DNA of 64,000 nucleotides from CAVXTF01 sp963701375 (GCA_963701375.1 CAVOZT010000004.1:1922001-1986000), one strand, 5' to 3'. Positions 1-10,330 are shown, numbered from the stretch's first letter. Notes: a model not told the origin generated them from the letters alone. Translations and numbers: made by a program.

Positions 1-744
1 GCCCGAGCCAGACGAGAGCTGGACGCCCTGGCGTGGGTAGGTCGTATCAGAGATGCTCTCGACCAGGATCGGCTCGTGCTCTACTCTCAGCCGATCGTTC
101 CCTTGGCAGGTGGCCAGCCGAGCCAGGAGTTGCTACTCCGGATGGTCGGGCAAGACGGGGAGATCATCCCGCCCGGGAGCTTTCTGCCTGTCGCTGAGAA
201 GTACGGGCTGATCAGCGAGATCGATCGCTGGGTGATCCGGCAGGCGGTCCGTTTGGCGGCGATCGGCCAAAGGGTGGAGGCGAACCTCTCGGCCGCATCG
301 GTCGCCAACCCCGATTTGCTGCCCCTAATCGAGCGTGAACTGCGCGACGCGGACGCCGATCCGTCGAACCTCGTCTTTGAGATCACCGAGACGGCGCTGA
401 TGGAGGACATCGAGATCGGAAAGGTCGTCGCGCACGGGCTCACCGGGATCGGCTGTCAGCTCGCGCTCGATGACTTCGGCACCGGATTTGGCAGCTTCAC
501 CTACCTGAAGTCGGTACCCGTTTCATATCTGAAGATCGACATCGATTTCGTGCGGGACCTGAAGGCCAATCCAGCTAACCAGGTCTTGGTGAAGGCGATC
601 GTCGGTCTGGCTGAGGGCTTCGGCTACCAGACGATCGCCGAGGGGGTCGAGGACGCCGAGACGCTCGCGCTCCTCGAGGAGTACGGCGTTGACTTCGCTC
701 AGGGTTTCTACACCGGACGCCCGGCGCCGATCGAGGTCTCATAG
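1..744 (+). CDS. EAL-domain c-di-GMP phosphodiesterase (5' end outside window)
   Basis: Partial gene whose reading frame is open to the left edge, so the start and any N-terminal GGDEF or sensor domain lie outside. Visible EAL signatures are YSQPIVPL followed by ELLLRM (an ELL variant of the EAL motif), the ITETALMED helix, the metal-binding DDFGTGFGSF loop, YLKIDIDFV and the late AEGVED motif. These are the conserved catalytic positions of EAL phosphodiesterases, which linearise cyclic di-GMP in the cytoplasm. The residues just upstream (a charged helix, then DRLVLYSQ) look like the usual GGDEF-EAL linker, so a composite signalling protein is likely. The Ala-to-Leu change in EAL is conservative; activity is probable but not shown. 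Confidence 0.9.
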   Translation, partial: ARARRELDALAWVGRIRDALDQDRLVLYSQPIVPLAGGQPSQELLLRMVGQDGEIIPPGSFLPVAEKYGLISEIDRWVIRQAVRLAAIGQRVEANLSAASVANPDLLPLIERELRDADADPSNLVFEITETALMEDIEIGKVVAHGLTGIGCQLALDDFGTGFGSFTYLKSVPVSYLKIDIDFVRDLKANPANQVLVKAIVGLAEGFGYQTIAEGVEDAETLALLEEYGVDFAQGFYTGRPAPIEVS

Positions 745-921
745 CCAGAAGTCTTTCGGGCGAGACCGCGCGGCCGCCTTCGTCGCGTCAGCCGGGCCGT
801 GGCGATCCCGTCGAGCGTTCCTGAGAAGTCGAGGACGATGTGCGGCGTCCCCCCACGATACAGCGAGTTGTCTGCGAACGAGAGTCGCCGCTCACGAGCG
901 CGCCCCGCACGGCTGATGCGA

Positions 922-1353
922 TCAAGACGGTGGGCGCCAACCCCTGGCCAACGTCGTTTGCCCCACCTCGATCAGGTAGCCGTCGGGATCGCGGATGTAG
1001 CAGCGAATCTCGGTTGCGTGCTGCTTCGGCGGCGTCAGGAACTCGGCGCCCCGCTCGCTCCACTCGGCGTACACGGCTTGGATGTCCGCAACGCGGATGT
1101 TGAGGAAGCTGTTCACCCGATCCGGGTCTGGCTGCGTCTCGAGCGTGACGGTCGGCTTGTCGTCGGTCGGACCTCCTCCGACGTTGATGATGATCCAGCT
1201 GTTGGCGAGCGCTACGTACGTCACCTCGTCGTTCCCTTCGCCGGCGATGACGGTCCTGCCGCCGAGCACGTCGGTGTAGAAGCGGCGCGAACGCTCGACA
1301 TCGTCGGAAACGATGAAGTGGGCCAAGACCATCTGCTGGTCGATGGTGCTCAT
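922..1353 (-). CDS. VOC (glyoxalase/bleomycin-resistance) family protein
   Basis: A 143-residue single-module VOC protein. Two beta-alpha-beta-beta-beta repeats are visible: HFIVSDDVERSRRFYTDVLG opens the first and FLNIRVADIQAVYAEW the second. The protein ends with IRDPDGYLIEVGQ, which carries the usual C-terminal metal-ligand Glu. The ATG at 1353 is chosen because a GGAGG ribosome-binding site lies a few bases upstream, although the frame is open further up. VOC proteins act as metal-dependent lyases, dioxygenases or drug-binding proteins; the substrate cannot be told. The neighbours are toxin-antitoxin genes, giving no pathway hint. Confidence 0.85.
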   Translation of the reverse strand: MSTIDQQMVLAHFIVSDDVERSRRFYTDVLGGRTVIAGEGNDEVTYVALANSWIIINVGGGPTDDKPTVTLETQPDPDRVNSFLNIRVADIQAVYAEWSERGAEFLTPPKQHATEIRCYIRDPDGYLIEVGQTTLARGWRPPS

Positions 1354-1436
1354 GCTGACCTCCGTTGTTGGAATTGTCCGAAAATCGACTGTCCGAATGA
1401 CACAGCCCACCTCGGCTCTCTGAGAGGGCGAACCGC

Positions 1437-1826
1437 CTACGGGATCGTGACGCGCCGATGTACGTCGCGCCAGCGCAGGTCGAACGTCCACACTGCGTCG
1501 GCGTCGATCATCTCAGCGACTACGAGCGCGATCGCGTCGGGCAGGCTGAGGCCGCGATGGCGAGCCTTCAGCGCCGCGGCGTCGTCGGCGATGGCAGCGC
1601 CGACGGGGACGGTCTCGCAGCCGTCTGTGAAATCTCGGGCGGCCGTCAGCGCGTTGCCGCCGACGCGAGCGGGGCCGACGAGGATCTCCGCGCGCGTCGT
1701 GGCGGCGAGCACGAGCTCGGCGTCGCTTGCGCCGGCAAGCGCGTCGACCGCCGCATCGTGGTGCGTATCGTCGGCCGCGAGCGCGGCGATCGCGACGCTC
1801 GCGTCGAGAACGATCAGCCGCGCCAC
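1437..1826 (-). CDS. PIN-domain toxin, VapC family (locus 1)
   Basis: 129-residue PIN-domain ribonuclease. It begins LIVLDASVAIAAL, with the first catalytic Asp. A central TTRAEILVGPARVGG carries the conserved Glu, LSLPDAIALVVAEM the third acidic residue, and the protein ends VWTFDLRWRDV. This spacing of acids is the Mg-binding site of VapC toxins, which cleave tRNA or rRNA. The start overlaps the end of the antitoxin gene by 13 bp, so translation is coupled in the antitoxin-first order typical of vapBC. Confidence 0.88.
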   Translation of the reverse strand: MARLIVLDASVAIAALAADDTHHDAAVDALAGASDAELVLAATTRAEILVGPARVGGNALTAARDFTDGCETVPVGAAIADDAAALKARHRGLSLPDAIALVVAEMIDADAVWTFDLRWRDVHRRVTIP

Positions 1827-2062
1827 TCGGCGCGGAGCCCGTCGAGATAGCCGGCGGGGTAGACGGAGCTGTCGAGCTTGCCCATCGCCGCGAGCAGGCG
1901 AGCGCGCCGCCTGGCGCGCTCCTGTTGACCCGCGGGTGCACCGAGCAGCTCGTGGCGGACGGCCGTGCGAATCAGCTCAGCCTCGCTGGTGCCTCGCTCC
2001 CTGGCCGCGTGCTTGACCTCCCGATGAAGCTCGTCCGGCAGGTAGATCGTCGTCTTTACCAC
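1814..2062 (-). CDS. Ribbon-helix-helix antitoxin, VapB-like (locus 1)
   Basis: 82-residue antitoxin beginning VKTTIYLPDELHREVKHAA, a classic ribbon-helix-helix DNA-binding motif, then a basic linker and a C-terminal tail (YPAGYLDGLRAEW) that would wrap the toxin. GTG at 2062 is preferred: it puts the ribbon strand at the N terminus and lies 7 nt after a TAGATT -10-like box (2075-2070), consistent with a leaderless transcript. ATG codons further upstream are possible. It should neutralise the overlapping PIN toxin and repress the operon. A near-palindrome around 2080-2090 could be its operator. Confidence 0.82.
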   Translation of the reverse strand: MVKTTIYLPDELHREVKHAARERGTSEAELIRTAVRHELLGAPAGQQERARRRARLLAAMGKLDSSVYPAGYLDGLRAEWRG

Positions 2063-2131
2063 GAGCCCAAATCTACCACACATAACGTATGGCATCACCG
2101 CCCGCTCTTGTCGCGCGAGACGCGCCGATGG

Positions 2132-2380
2132 CTACAGCCCCGCGCGCCTGAACAGCTCGGCCGCGCTGACGCGAAGGCCGGCCGCGACGTGCACGATCGT
2201 GTCGAGCTCGAGCTTGCGCTCGCCGCGCTCGATCGCGGCGTAGTCGTCGAAGTCGACACCGGCGCGGTCGGCAAGCGATCGCTGCGTGTACCCAGCCTGC
2301 TCGCGGGCTGAGCGGATCGCGTCGCCGAACGCGCGAGCGATCGCCGGGTCGGGCGTCTCAGGATGCATCGGCGTGGGCAT
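2132..2380 (-). CDS. Xre-family HTH regulator
   Basis: 82-residue protein that is almost entirely one Xre/Cro-type helix-turn-helix domain: GDAIRSAREQAGYTQRSLAD, then the recognition helix region (AGVDFDDYAAIERGERK) and LDTIVHVAAGLRVSAAELF. The start may be MPTPMH or the ATG four codons later. The same frame continues upstream without a stop for about 30 codons (…TYNRIASELLRRLN) but has no start codon there, so the gene may be the end of an older, longer gene. No partner toxin is obvious. It may control its own transcription or the neighbouring loci. Confidence 0.78.
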   Translation of the reverse strand: MPTPMHPETPDPAIARAFGDAIRSAREQAGYTQRSLADRAGVDFDDYAAIERGERKLELDTIVHVAAGLRVSAAELFRRAGL

Positions 2381-2785
2381 GTTCAGTCGACGCAGGAGTT
2401 CCGACGCGATCCGGTTGTACGTCGTGCGGGCGGCAGAGCCCGTCGCGCGCGCGAGCGATCTGGAAGCGAACGACGATCGTCAGCTCTACCGTGCGCGTCA
2501 GCGCGGCGCTGCCGTGCGTCTCGCCACGTCCGCCTCGCGCGCCGCGCGCACGTGTGGCGTCGCGGAGGACGGCCTGCCGGGCGCGGTCGTCGCGCAGCGC
2601 GAAGGACCGGCGCCGCGGATCGCCAGGGCGAGGACGAGCGGCTCGAAGGCGGTCACCGGCTCCAGCCCATTCCGCCGTCCAGTTGCATAAGCTGCTTGCA
2701 GACAATCGTCAGCACCGCCGAGAATGATACCCCGTGGCGGAATGCACCGCAAACCGTCGACATTTTCCCTGCAAATCGCGCACTC
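2381..2785. other. 405-bp stretch with no convincing gene
   Basis: This gap lies between two divergent Xre-type regulator genes. Several overlapping minus-strand frames look partly protein-like (for example GLEPVTAFEPLVLALAIRG near 2640-2690 and TYNRIASELL near 2390-2430), but none joins into one open frame with a start. It may be a decayed minus-strand gene. The right-hand 60 bp (2726-2785) is AT-richer and probably holds the promoter of the regulator starting at 2786. No hairpin terminator was seen. Confidence 0.4.
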
Positions 2786-3016
2786 ATGCCCTCGAAGAAA
2801 TCCGCCGCCAGCGTCGCATTGGGCGCCGCAGTCCGGTCGCTGCGCGTGGAACGCGGTCTCGCGCAGGAGACGTTCGCGGCGCGCGCCGGGATGGACCGCA
2901 GCTACTACGGCGCGATCGAGCGCGGCGAGTTCAACGTCAGCCTCGACACGATCGTGAAGATCGCGCGTGCGTTCGAGATCTCCGCTGCGACGCTGATCGA
3001 GCGCGCGCGGCTCTGA
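2786..3016 (+). CDS. Xre-family HTH regulator
   Basis: 76-residue single-domain regulator. LGAAVRSLRVERGLAQETFA, AGMDRSYYGAIERGEFN and LDTIVKIARAFEISAATLIE give the five helices of an Xre/Cro HTH. It is clearly related to the divergent regulator ending at 2132 (shared ERGE motif and LDTIV helix), suggesting an old duplication. ATG 2786 begins MPSKKSAAS, the usual short basic lead. The stop lies 6 bp before the convergent VapC gene. The function is probably local transcriptional control; the target is unknown. Confidence 0.82.
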   Translation: MPSKKSAASVALGAAVRSLRVERGLAQETFAARAGMDRSYYGAIERGEFNVSLDTIVKIARAFEISAATLIERARL

Positions 3017-3022
3017 CGTCCG

Positions 3023-3433
3023 TCAGGCGCTCGCCGACGCATCGTCGAGGCTGATGCCGACGACGCTCGCGAGCCGATCGAAATCGGCGTCGTGCGCGAG
3101 CACGGCCGCTCCGGTGCGCAACGCGACGGCCGCGATCATGCAGTCGATCATCCCGCGGGGCGTCACGCCGGATGCTCGACAGCGTCGGTAGGTCAGCGCC
3201 GCGCCGTCGAAGTCGCTCACGACGTCGAAGCTCAGCAACGCAAATCGCGCGAGCAGCCCACGCAACGCCGACTCGCGTCGCTCGTCGCGCGCACCGGCCA
3301 GCAGCTCCATCGCGACCGGCTCGGTGACGGCGAGCGGGCCTTCGGTCTCGATCAGCTCGGCGATGCGGTGATCGGCCGAGCTGCCGCTCGCGCGGTCGTA
3401 CTCGACCCATGCGGAGGTGTCGGCGAGGATCAC
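3023..3433 (-). CDS. PIN-domain toxin, VapC family (locus 2)
   Basis: 136-residue PIN nuclease beginning VILADTSAWVEYDRA, with the first catalytic Asp. VTEPVAMELLAGARD carries the conserved Glu, GMIDCMIAAVALRTGA the third acid, and VLAHDADFDRLA the fourth. GTG 3433 is chosen because it overlaps the antitoxin stop as GTGA, the usual coupling in vapBC. The protein is expected to be an RNase held inactive by the upstream VapB. It has diverged from the locus 1 toxin, so the two pairs are unlikely to be a recent duplication. Confidence 0.9.
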   Translation of the reverse strand: MILADTSAWVEYDRASGSSADHRIAELIETEGPLAVTEPVAMELLAGARDERRESALRGLLARFALLSFDVVSDFDGAALTYRRCRASGVTPRGMIDCMIAAVALRTGAAVLAHDADFDRLASVVGISLDDASASA

Positions 3434-3642
3434 GCGCGGGCGCGCGGAGCGACGTCGGCGGGCGTCTCGCCGATCGCGTTCGCGCCGCGCATCGCAAGCG
3501 CTTCGTCGCGCGTCATCGGCTGGCCGGCGAGGTGACGCAGGGCGAGGTCGACGGCGGCGGTCTTCGTGCGAACGCCGTAGCGGTCCATGATCGTCTCGAT
3601 GTGCGCGTCGTTCAGCTCGATGTTCGTGCGCGTCGTGCTCAT
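3430..3642 (-). CDS. VapB-family antitoxin (locus 2)
   Basis: 70-residue antitoxin. MSTTRTNIELNDAHIETIMD and YGVRTKTAAVDLALRHLAG match the DUF2191/VapB pattern of a short N-terminal strand followed by the conserved RTK-AVDLALR helix. The C-terminal tail (MTRDEALAMRG) would occupy the toxin. ATG 3642 lies only 6 nt after a TATGAT -10 box, so the mRNA is probably leaderless. A 17-bp palindrome overlaps that promoter and is the obvious autoregulatory operator. Confidence 0.87.
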   Translation of the reverse strand: MSTTRTNIELNDAHIETIMDRYGVRTKTAAVDLALRHLAGQPMTRDEALAMRGANAIGETPADVAPRARA

Positions 3643-3648
3643 ACACGC

Positions 3649-3668
3649 ATCATACACCGTGGGTGTAT
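3649..3668 (-). promoter_or_regulatory. vapBC (locus 2) promoter with palindromic operator
   Basis: On the minus strand TATGAT (3654-3649) is a near-consensus -10 box, followed by 6 nt and the vapB ATG. Overlapping it is the inverted repeat ATACACC-GTG-GGTGTAT (3652-3668, 7-bp perfect arms). A VapB dimer bound here would cover the -10 box and repress the operon. The repeat is seen directly; the regulator assignment is inferred from how VapBC operons are known to work. Confidence 0.7.
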
Positions 3669-3790
3669 AAACAGTGTAGATGTGTGCCGTGGCGCTGCGA
3701 GCGGCGGATCGGCGCACGGGCATGCGTCGCGAGCTTGGCGCGAGGGTCGCGACGACGCTCCAGCCGCCAGAACGCGCGGCTGCGGGGCGT

Positions 3791-3997
3791 TCAGCGTGCC
3801 GGCGGTCTGACGGCGCGCGGTCGTCGCGGGGCGCTCGAGCGGATCTGCGCGGCGCGCTGGCGCAGCCGGTGCACGAGCTCGCGCTCGGCTTCGGCGGCGT
3901 GGCGCGTGATGCCGCCGGACAGCTCGCTGGCGCCGCTGCGCACGACCCAGTAGTTGCGCGAGGACTGCCGGACGCTGAGGTGCTCGGGCTCGGGCAT
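3791..3997 (-). CDS. Small hypothetical protein
   Basis: 68-residue protein starting MPEPEHLSVRQSSRNYWVVR and ending in an arginine/proline-rich tail. The segment NYWVVRSGASELSGGITRHA followed by AEAERELVHRLRQRA faintly resembles small DUF2188-like proteins (a WVVR strand, then an Ala/Glu helix), but the match is weak. It lies divergent to the MFS gene starting at 4079. The long frame upstream of 3997 is the antisense shadow of that gene, so the internal ATG is used. Function unknown. Confidence 0.45.
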   Translation of the reverse strand: MPEPEHLSVRQSSRNYWVVRSGASELSGGITRHAAEAERELVHRLRQRAAQIRSSAPRRPRAVRPPAR

Positions 3998-4078
3998 CTG
4001 AGACCAAGTTAGACGCGCATCGCGCGTTTGCGTTGCGAGCTTGTGAACGCGGACGAATGTTGGCTGTACGGTGGTCGC

Positions 4079-5731
4079 ATGGCGGTGCGCGACGAGGCGA
4101 TGATCAAGCGCTTGACGCTCGTCGCGTGCATCCTCGGCTCGGGGATCGCGCTGCTCGACGGAACGGTCGTGAACGTCGCGCTGCCGACGATCCAGCGCGC
4201 GCTGGGCGGCGGGCTGGCGGCGCAGCAGTGGGTCGTCAACGGCTACCTGCTGACGCTCGGCTCGCTGATCCTCGTCGGCGGCTCGCTCGGCGACCTGTAC
4301 GGCGAGCGCAACGTGTTCGCGATCGGCGTCGCCGGCTTCGGCGTCGCGTCGGCGGCGTGCGCGGCTTCGCCGTCGATCGCGTTCCTGGTCGTCGCGCGGA
4401 TGCTGCAGGGCGTCGCCGGCGCGCTGCTCGTGCCGAGCTCGCTGGCGGTGATCGTCAACACGTTCTCGGCGTCCGAGCGCGGCGGGGCGATCGGCACGTG
4501 GACCGCTTGGGGCGGGATCGCGGGCGTGCTCGGACCGCTCGCGGGCGGCGAGCTGCTGGCGATCGCGTCGTGGCGTTGGATCTTCGTGATCAACGTGCCG
4601 CTGGCGGCGGCGTGCGTGTGGCTGATCCTCGCGGCGATCCCGCCGATGCCGGCGCGCGCTCGCGGCGGCAGGCACGTCGACTACCCGGGCGCGCTGCTGT
4701 GCGCGCTCGGGCTCGCGGGGCCTGTGTTCGCGCTGATCGAGCAGCCACGGCTGGGATGGTCGAGCGCGGCGGTGACGGGACCGTTGATCGCGGGCGTGCT
4801 GCTGCTGGCGGTGTTCACGTGGTACGAGTCGCGCGCGAAGGACCCGATGCTGCCGCTCGTGCTGTTTCGCCGGCGCAACTTCTCGGCTGGCAACGTCGAG
4901 ACGTTCACGATGTACGCCGGCCTGTCGATCGTGTTCTTCTTCCTGATCCTGTTCCTGCAGCAGATCGGCGGCTACACGCCGCTGAAGAGCGGTCTCGCGA
5001 CGCTGCCGGTGACGCTCGTGATGTTCTTCCTCTCACGGCGCTTCGGCGCGCTCGCGGACCGCTTCGGCCCGCGCTTCTTCATGGGCGTCGGGCCGCTCGT
5101 CGGCGCCGGCGGGCTGCTGCTGTTCCAGCTGACGGGCGTGAAGGCCGAATACCTCACCGAAGTGCTGCCGCCGCTGTTGATCTTCGCGCTCGGCCTGTCG
5201 ATGACGGTGGCGCCGTTGACGGCGGCGGTGCTCGCGGGCTCGGAGAAGGAGGCGGGAATCGCCTCGGGCGTCAACAACGCGATCGCGCGCGTCGCGGGGC
5301 TGCTCGGCACGGCGGCCGTCGGAGCGGCGATCGCGTCGTCGTTCGCGTCGTCGATCGACGGCCGCCTGTCGGGCACGGCGCTCGGCACGGCCGCGCGCGC
5401 GGCCGTCAAGGAAGCGAAGCGGCTGCCGCTCGGACGACCGAGCGTTCGCGGGATGCCGGCGCCGCAGGCGCACGCGGTGACGGCGGCGGCAGAAGCGGCG
5501 TCGCTGCACAGCTTCCACCTCGGCCTCGCGATCGCCGCGGCGCTGGTCGCGCTCGGCGGGATCGTCGGCGGCCTCGGCGTTCGCAACGCGCGTCGCGAGG
5601 AAGAGGAGATCCACGCGCAGAGCTGCGCCGGCGGCCAGCTCGTCGGCGCGAGCTCGGAGATCGAGTGGCCGGACGAGTCGGCGGGCGCGGCTCAGCGCGG
5701 CACGGCTCAGCCGACCGGCTCGGCGGCGTAG
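4079..5731 (+). CDS. MFS drug/proton antiporter, DHA2 (EmrB/QacA-like) family
   Basis: 550-residue membrane transporter with about 14 hydrophobic segments. DHA2 signatures are LLDGTVVNVALPTIQ in helix 1, GSLGDLYGER (motif A) after helix 2, and GIAGVLGPLAGGELL (antiporter motif C) in helix 5. The family exports hydrophobic drugs or metabolites against protons. ATG 4079 follows TACGGT (4067-4072) by 6 nt, fitting a leaderless start; an earlier in-frame codon at 4028 would give a poor N terminus. The last 50 residues are a polar Glu/Ala/Ser tail. A convergent HxlR regulator 6 bp downstream may control it. Substrate unknown. Confidence 0.92.
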   Translation: MAVRDEAMIKRLTLVACILGSGIALLDGTVVNVALPTIQRALGGGLAAQQWVVNGYLLTLGSLILVGGSLGDLYGERNVFAIGVAGFGVASAACAASPSIAFLVVARMLQGVAGALLVPSSLAVIVNTFSASERGGAIGTWTAWGGIAGVLGPLAGGELLAIASWRWIFVINVPLAAACVWLILAAIPPMPARARGGRHVDYPGALLCALGLAGPVFALIEQPRLGWSSAAVTGPLIAGVLLLAVFTWYESRAKDPMLPLVLFRRRNFSAGNVETFTMYAGLSIVFFFLILFLQQIGGYTPLKSGLATLPVTLVMFFLSRRFGALADRFGPRFFMGVGPLVGAGGLLLFQLTGVKAEYLTEVLPPLLIFALGLSMTVAPLTAAVLAGSEKEAGIASGVNNAIARVAGLLGTAAVGAAIASSFASSIDGRLSGTALGTAARAAVKEAKRLPLGRPSVRGMPAPQAHAVTAAAEAASLHSFHLGLAIAAALVALGGIVGGLGVRNARREEEEIHAQSCAGGQLVGASSEIEWPDESAGAAQRGTAQPTGSAA

Positions 5732-5737
5732 CGTGCG

Positions 5738-6041
5738 CTAGACGGCGCCGGCGTACGCGCGCATCGCGTCGATGATCGGCGCGAGGCGCTCGCCGCGGTC
5801 GGTCAGGCGGTACTCGACGGTCGGCGGGCTCGAGGGGATGACGGTGCGCTCGACGAGACCGGCCGCCTCGAGGTCGCGCAGGCGCTCGGAGAGCATCCGC
5901 GGGGAGATGCCGGCGACGGCCTCGGCGAACTCGTTGAAGCGCAGCGCGCCGCTGAGCGCGGCGTAGATGATCGACAGCTGCCAGCGCCGCTCGAGGAGGT
6001 CCGCCGCCTGGCGGACCTCCTCGGGAACGGGCTTGCAGCGG

Positions 6042-6061
<20 letters not shown>
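5738..6061 (-). CDS. HxlR-family winged-helix regulator
   Basis: 107-residue HxlR-type regulator. It has AADLLERRWQLSIIYAAL, LRFNEFAEAVAGISPRMLSE with the recognition helix, LRDLEAAGLVER, and the wing VEYRLTDRGERLAPII. The usual N-terminal Cys is present (SRCKPVPEE) and could be redox-active. The start overlaps the last 20 bp of lon, so it is probably translated from the lon transcript. It lies tail-to-tail with the MFS exporter; HxlR proteins often control neighbouring efflux or detoxification genes, so that exporter is a candidate target. Confidence 0.9.
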
Positions 6062-8381
<2,320 letters not shown>

Positions 8382-8419
8382 GTGCTTATGGCTCCATATG
8401 AGCTTACGAAAGTTTAGTT

Positions 8420-8448
8420 AGTATAGCGCGCTGTAGTTGTGTGTGCAA
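8420..8448 (-). promoter_or_regulatory. lon promoter (sigma-70 type)
   Basis: Reading the minus strand, TTGCAC (8448-8443) and TATACT (8425-8420) are separated by exactly 17 bp, close to the housekeeping consensus. Transcription would start near 8413, giving a leader of about 32 nt with GGAG before the lon ATG. The rest of 8449-8576 shows no gene or clear terminator. Confidence 0.72.
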
Positions 8449-8576
8449 GTAGTCGCAGGTCATCGCGGAGATGGCTTCGTAGAGCCAAAACAGTCCCCCG
8501 TCGGATTGGACCCGAGGACCAGACCCCGCATCCCGGCGCTCGATCGACGACGGCTTCGTCGCGAGCGCTCGGCCCG

Positions 8577-9530
8577 CTAGCCCGACGGCTCGTCGAAGCT
8601 GACCTCGACGTTCTCCTGCTCGAGTCGCTCCTCGACTTCGGCCGAGGAGGTCAGCGCGCGCCTGTCGGCGTCGAGCAGCGGCTCGGAGAAGAAGCTGCGC
8701 GGCCACAGCCGGCGCGTGCGCACGACGTTGATCTCGGCGGCGAAGATCACGAGCTGCGCGCCGAGGTATAGCCACGCGAGCAGGCCGAGCACGACGGCGA
8801 ACGTGCCGTACAGCGGTTGCGTGTGCTTGAGCGTGTGGTCGACGTAGTAGCCGCCGAGGTGCTGCAGCAGCTGCCAGAGGAACGCGGCGACGATCACGCC
8901 GGGCAGGTACTCGCGCCAGCTCACGTCGGCCGCGGTCAGCAGCTTGAACGCGGTCATGAACAGCACGAGGTTGACGACGAACGCGACGAGCACGCCGGCG
9001 ACGATCGTCACCACGCCGTGCGAGCTCGCGCCGACGAAGCCGGCGGCGGCGGTCGAGACGATCGTCAACGTGCCGAGGATCGCGAGCATGCCGAGGCTGC
9101 GCGCGCGCGTGAGCAGGAAGTTCGGCCGGCTCTTGAAAGGGACCGCCCAGATCCGGTTGAACGCGTTCTGCGCGGCGCTCGTGATGCCCATGCCTGCGAG
9201 CAGCGCGCCGACGATGCCGATCGCCAACGCGACGCCGCTGCCTTTCAGCGACTGCACCTTGAGGGAATCCGACAGGACCGGAAACTGGCCGAGCGTGCCG
9301 TGGACGATTTTCTGCTGGTCGCTCGGATTGCCCTGCAGCACGAAGCCGAGGATCGTCACGAACACGAGCAGCAGCGGGAAGATCGAGACGAACGCGTAGT
9401 ACGCGATCAGCGCCGCGAGCTGGCCGGCTTGGTCGTCGGTGAACTTCTTGTAGACGGCCGCGACGAAGCGCACGCCGCGCGCGCGCTGCTGGCGGCGGTC
9501 GATCGTGTGGAGGGCGTCGCCGATGCTCAT
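8577..9530 (-). CDS. YihY/virulence factor BrkB family membrane protein
   Basis: 317-residue inner-membrane protein with about six transmembrane helices. The family hallmark is LAALIAYYAFVSIFPLLLV after a cytoplasmic amphipathic segment (VRFVAAVYKKFTDDQ), followed by AQNAFNRIWAVP and the last helix LLAWLYLGAQLVIFAAEIN. The family was once called RNase BN, but a nuclease role is not supported; the function is unsettled (envelope or transport). ATG 9530 (MSIGDALHTID) is preferred over an Arg-rich upstream extension. The C-terminal 50 residues are acidic and cytoplasmic. Confidence 0.9.
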   Translation of the reverse strand: MSIGDALHTIDRRQQRARGVRFVAAVYKKFTDDQAGQLAALIAYYAFVSIFPLLLVFVTILGFVLQGNPSDQQKIVHGTLGQFPVLSDSLKVQSLKGSGVALAIGIVGALLAGMGITSAAQNAFNRIWAVPFKSRPNFLLTRARSLGMLAILGTLTIVSTAAAGFVGASSHGVVTIVAGVLVAFVVNLVLFMTAFKLLTAADVSWREYLPGVIVAAFLWQLLQHLGGYYVDHTLKHTQPLYGTFAVVLGLLAWLYLGAQLVIFAAEINVVRTRRLWPRSFFSEPLLDADRRALTSSAEVEERLEQENVEVSFDEPSG

Positions 9531-9751
9531 CGCGATGGCACCGATGATGATGCGCCGGGCGGCGAGTCGTTCCGCTGCTCGCCCGTGCGCTCGCCTGCGC
9601 AGCTGCGTCGGGCGAATTGGGAGGGGGGGATGCACGCGTCGAGCGGCGACATGCGTGTGTGTCTACCCGATGTGCACGCGAGAAACGACGTACGGCCCTC
9701 GGCGCGGGCGGCGCCGGCCGGCGTGACTCGCGACGCGGTGGCGTCGACGAG

Positions 9752-10330
9752 GTGGCGGCGATCGCGTGCGAGCAGCGCGAGCTGCTGCTGCGCGCGCACC
9801 GATTTCGCTTGCGCCGGGAGGATCTCGAGGACTGCTACAGCCAGGCCGCGCTCGAGCTCGTGGCGCTGGCGCAGCACGGCAGCACGTACGCGAGCAGCCT
9901 GCACGTCGCGCACGTGCTCGAGCTGCGGTTCCTGTCGCGCGTTCGCGATCGCCGCCGTGCGCTGAGCGGACGCAGCCCGATGCAGGCGGCGCTCGAGCAG
10001 GCCGCGCCGATCGGTCCGGCGGTCGAGCTCGGCGTCGACGTCCTCGACGAGCGCGCGGCCGTCGACAAGCTCGTGATCCTCCGCGAGGAACTGCGTGAGC
10101 TCGAGCGGCTGGCACGTGGGCTGACCGACGATCAGCGACTTGCGCTCGCGTCGCAGCTCGCCGGCGAGAGCGGTCACGCGCTCTGTGAGCGCATGGGCTG
10201 GTCGCTCGAGAAGTACCGCAAGCTCGGCCAGCGCGCGCGGCTGCGATTGCGAGACATGCGAGACGAGCGCATCGCGCCCGTGTCCGATCGACGTCGACGC
10301 GTCGGAGGAGGCGATGGGACCGACCTATGA
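9752..10330 (+). CDS. Sigma-70-like protein heading the secretion operon
   Basis: About 192 residues. LLLRAHRFRLRREDLEDCYS resembles the sigma region 2 core, and LTDDQRLALASQLAGE with MGWSLEKYRKLGQRARLRL resembles the region 4 HTH of small sigma factors. The middle is an unusual spacer. The GTG used here has no clear ribosome-binding site. A much better signal, GGGAGGGGGG directly before ATG 9630, opens a frame that would join this one if a single base were missing near 9738-9750, so the true start may be 9630. It overlaps the next gene as ATGA and probably regulates the operon; the family call is tentative. Confidence 0.55.
   Translation: MAAIACEQRELLLRAHRFRLRREDLEDCYSQAALELVALAQHGSTYASSLHVAHVLELRFLSRVRDRRRALSGRSPMQAALEQAAPIGPAVELGVDVLDERAAVDKLVILREELRELERLARGLTDDQRLALASQLAGESGHALCERMGWSLEKYRKLGQRARLRLRDMRDERIAPVSDRRRRVGGGDGTDL

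Noticed and set aside
745..921. Minus-strand coding-like stretch (…LYRGGTPHIVLDFSGTLDG…) between the EAL gene and the VOC gene
   Set aside because: It reads like the end of a protein but has no start codon and is under 60 codons; possibly a remnant. Not strong enough to list as a gene.
8449..8576. Possible small RNA between lon and the YihY gene
   Set aside because: Short self-complementary pieces exist but no consistent fold, promoter or terminator; treated as plain intergenic DNA.
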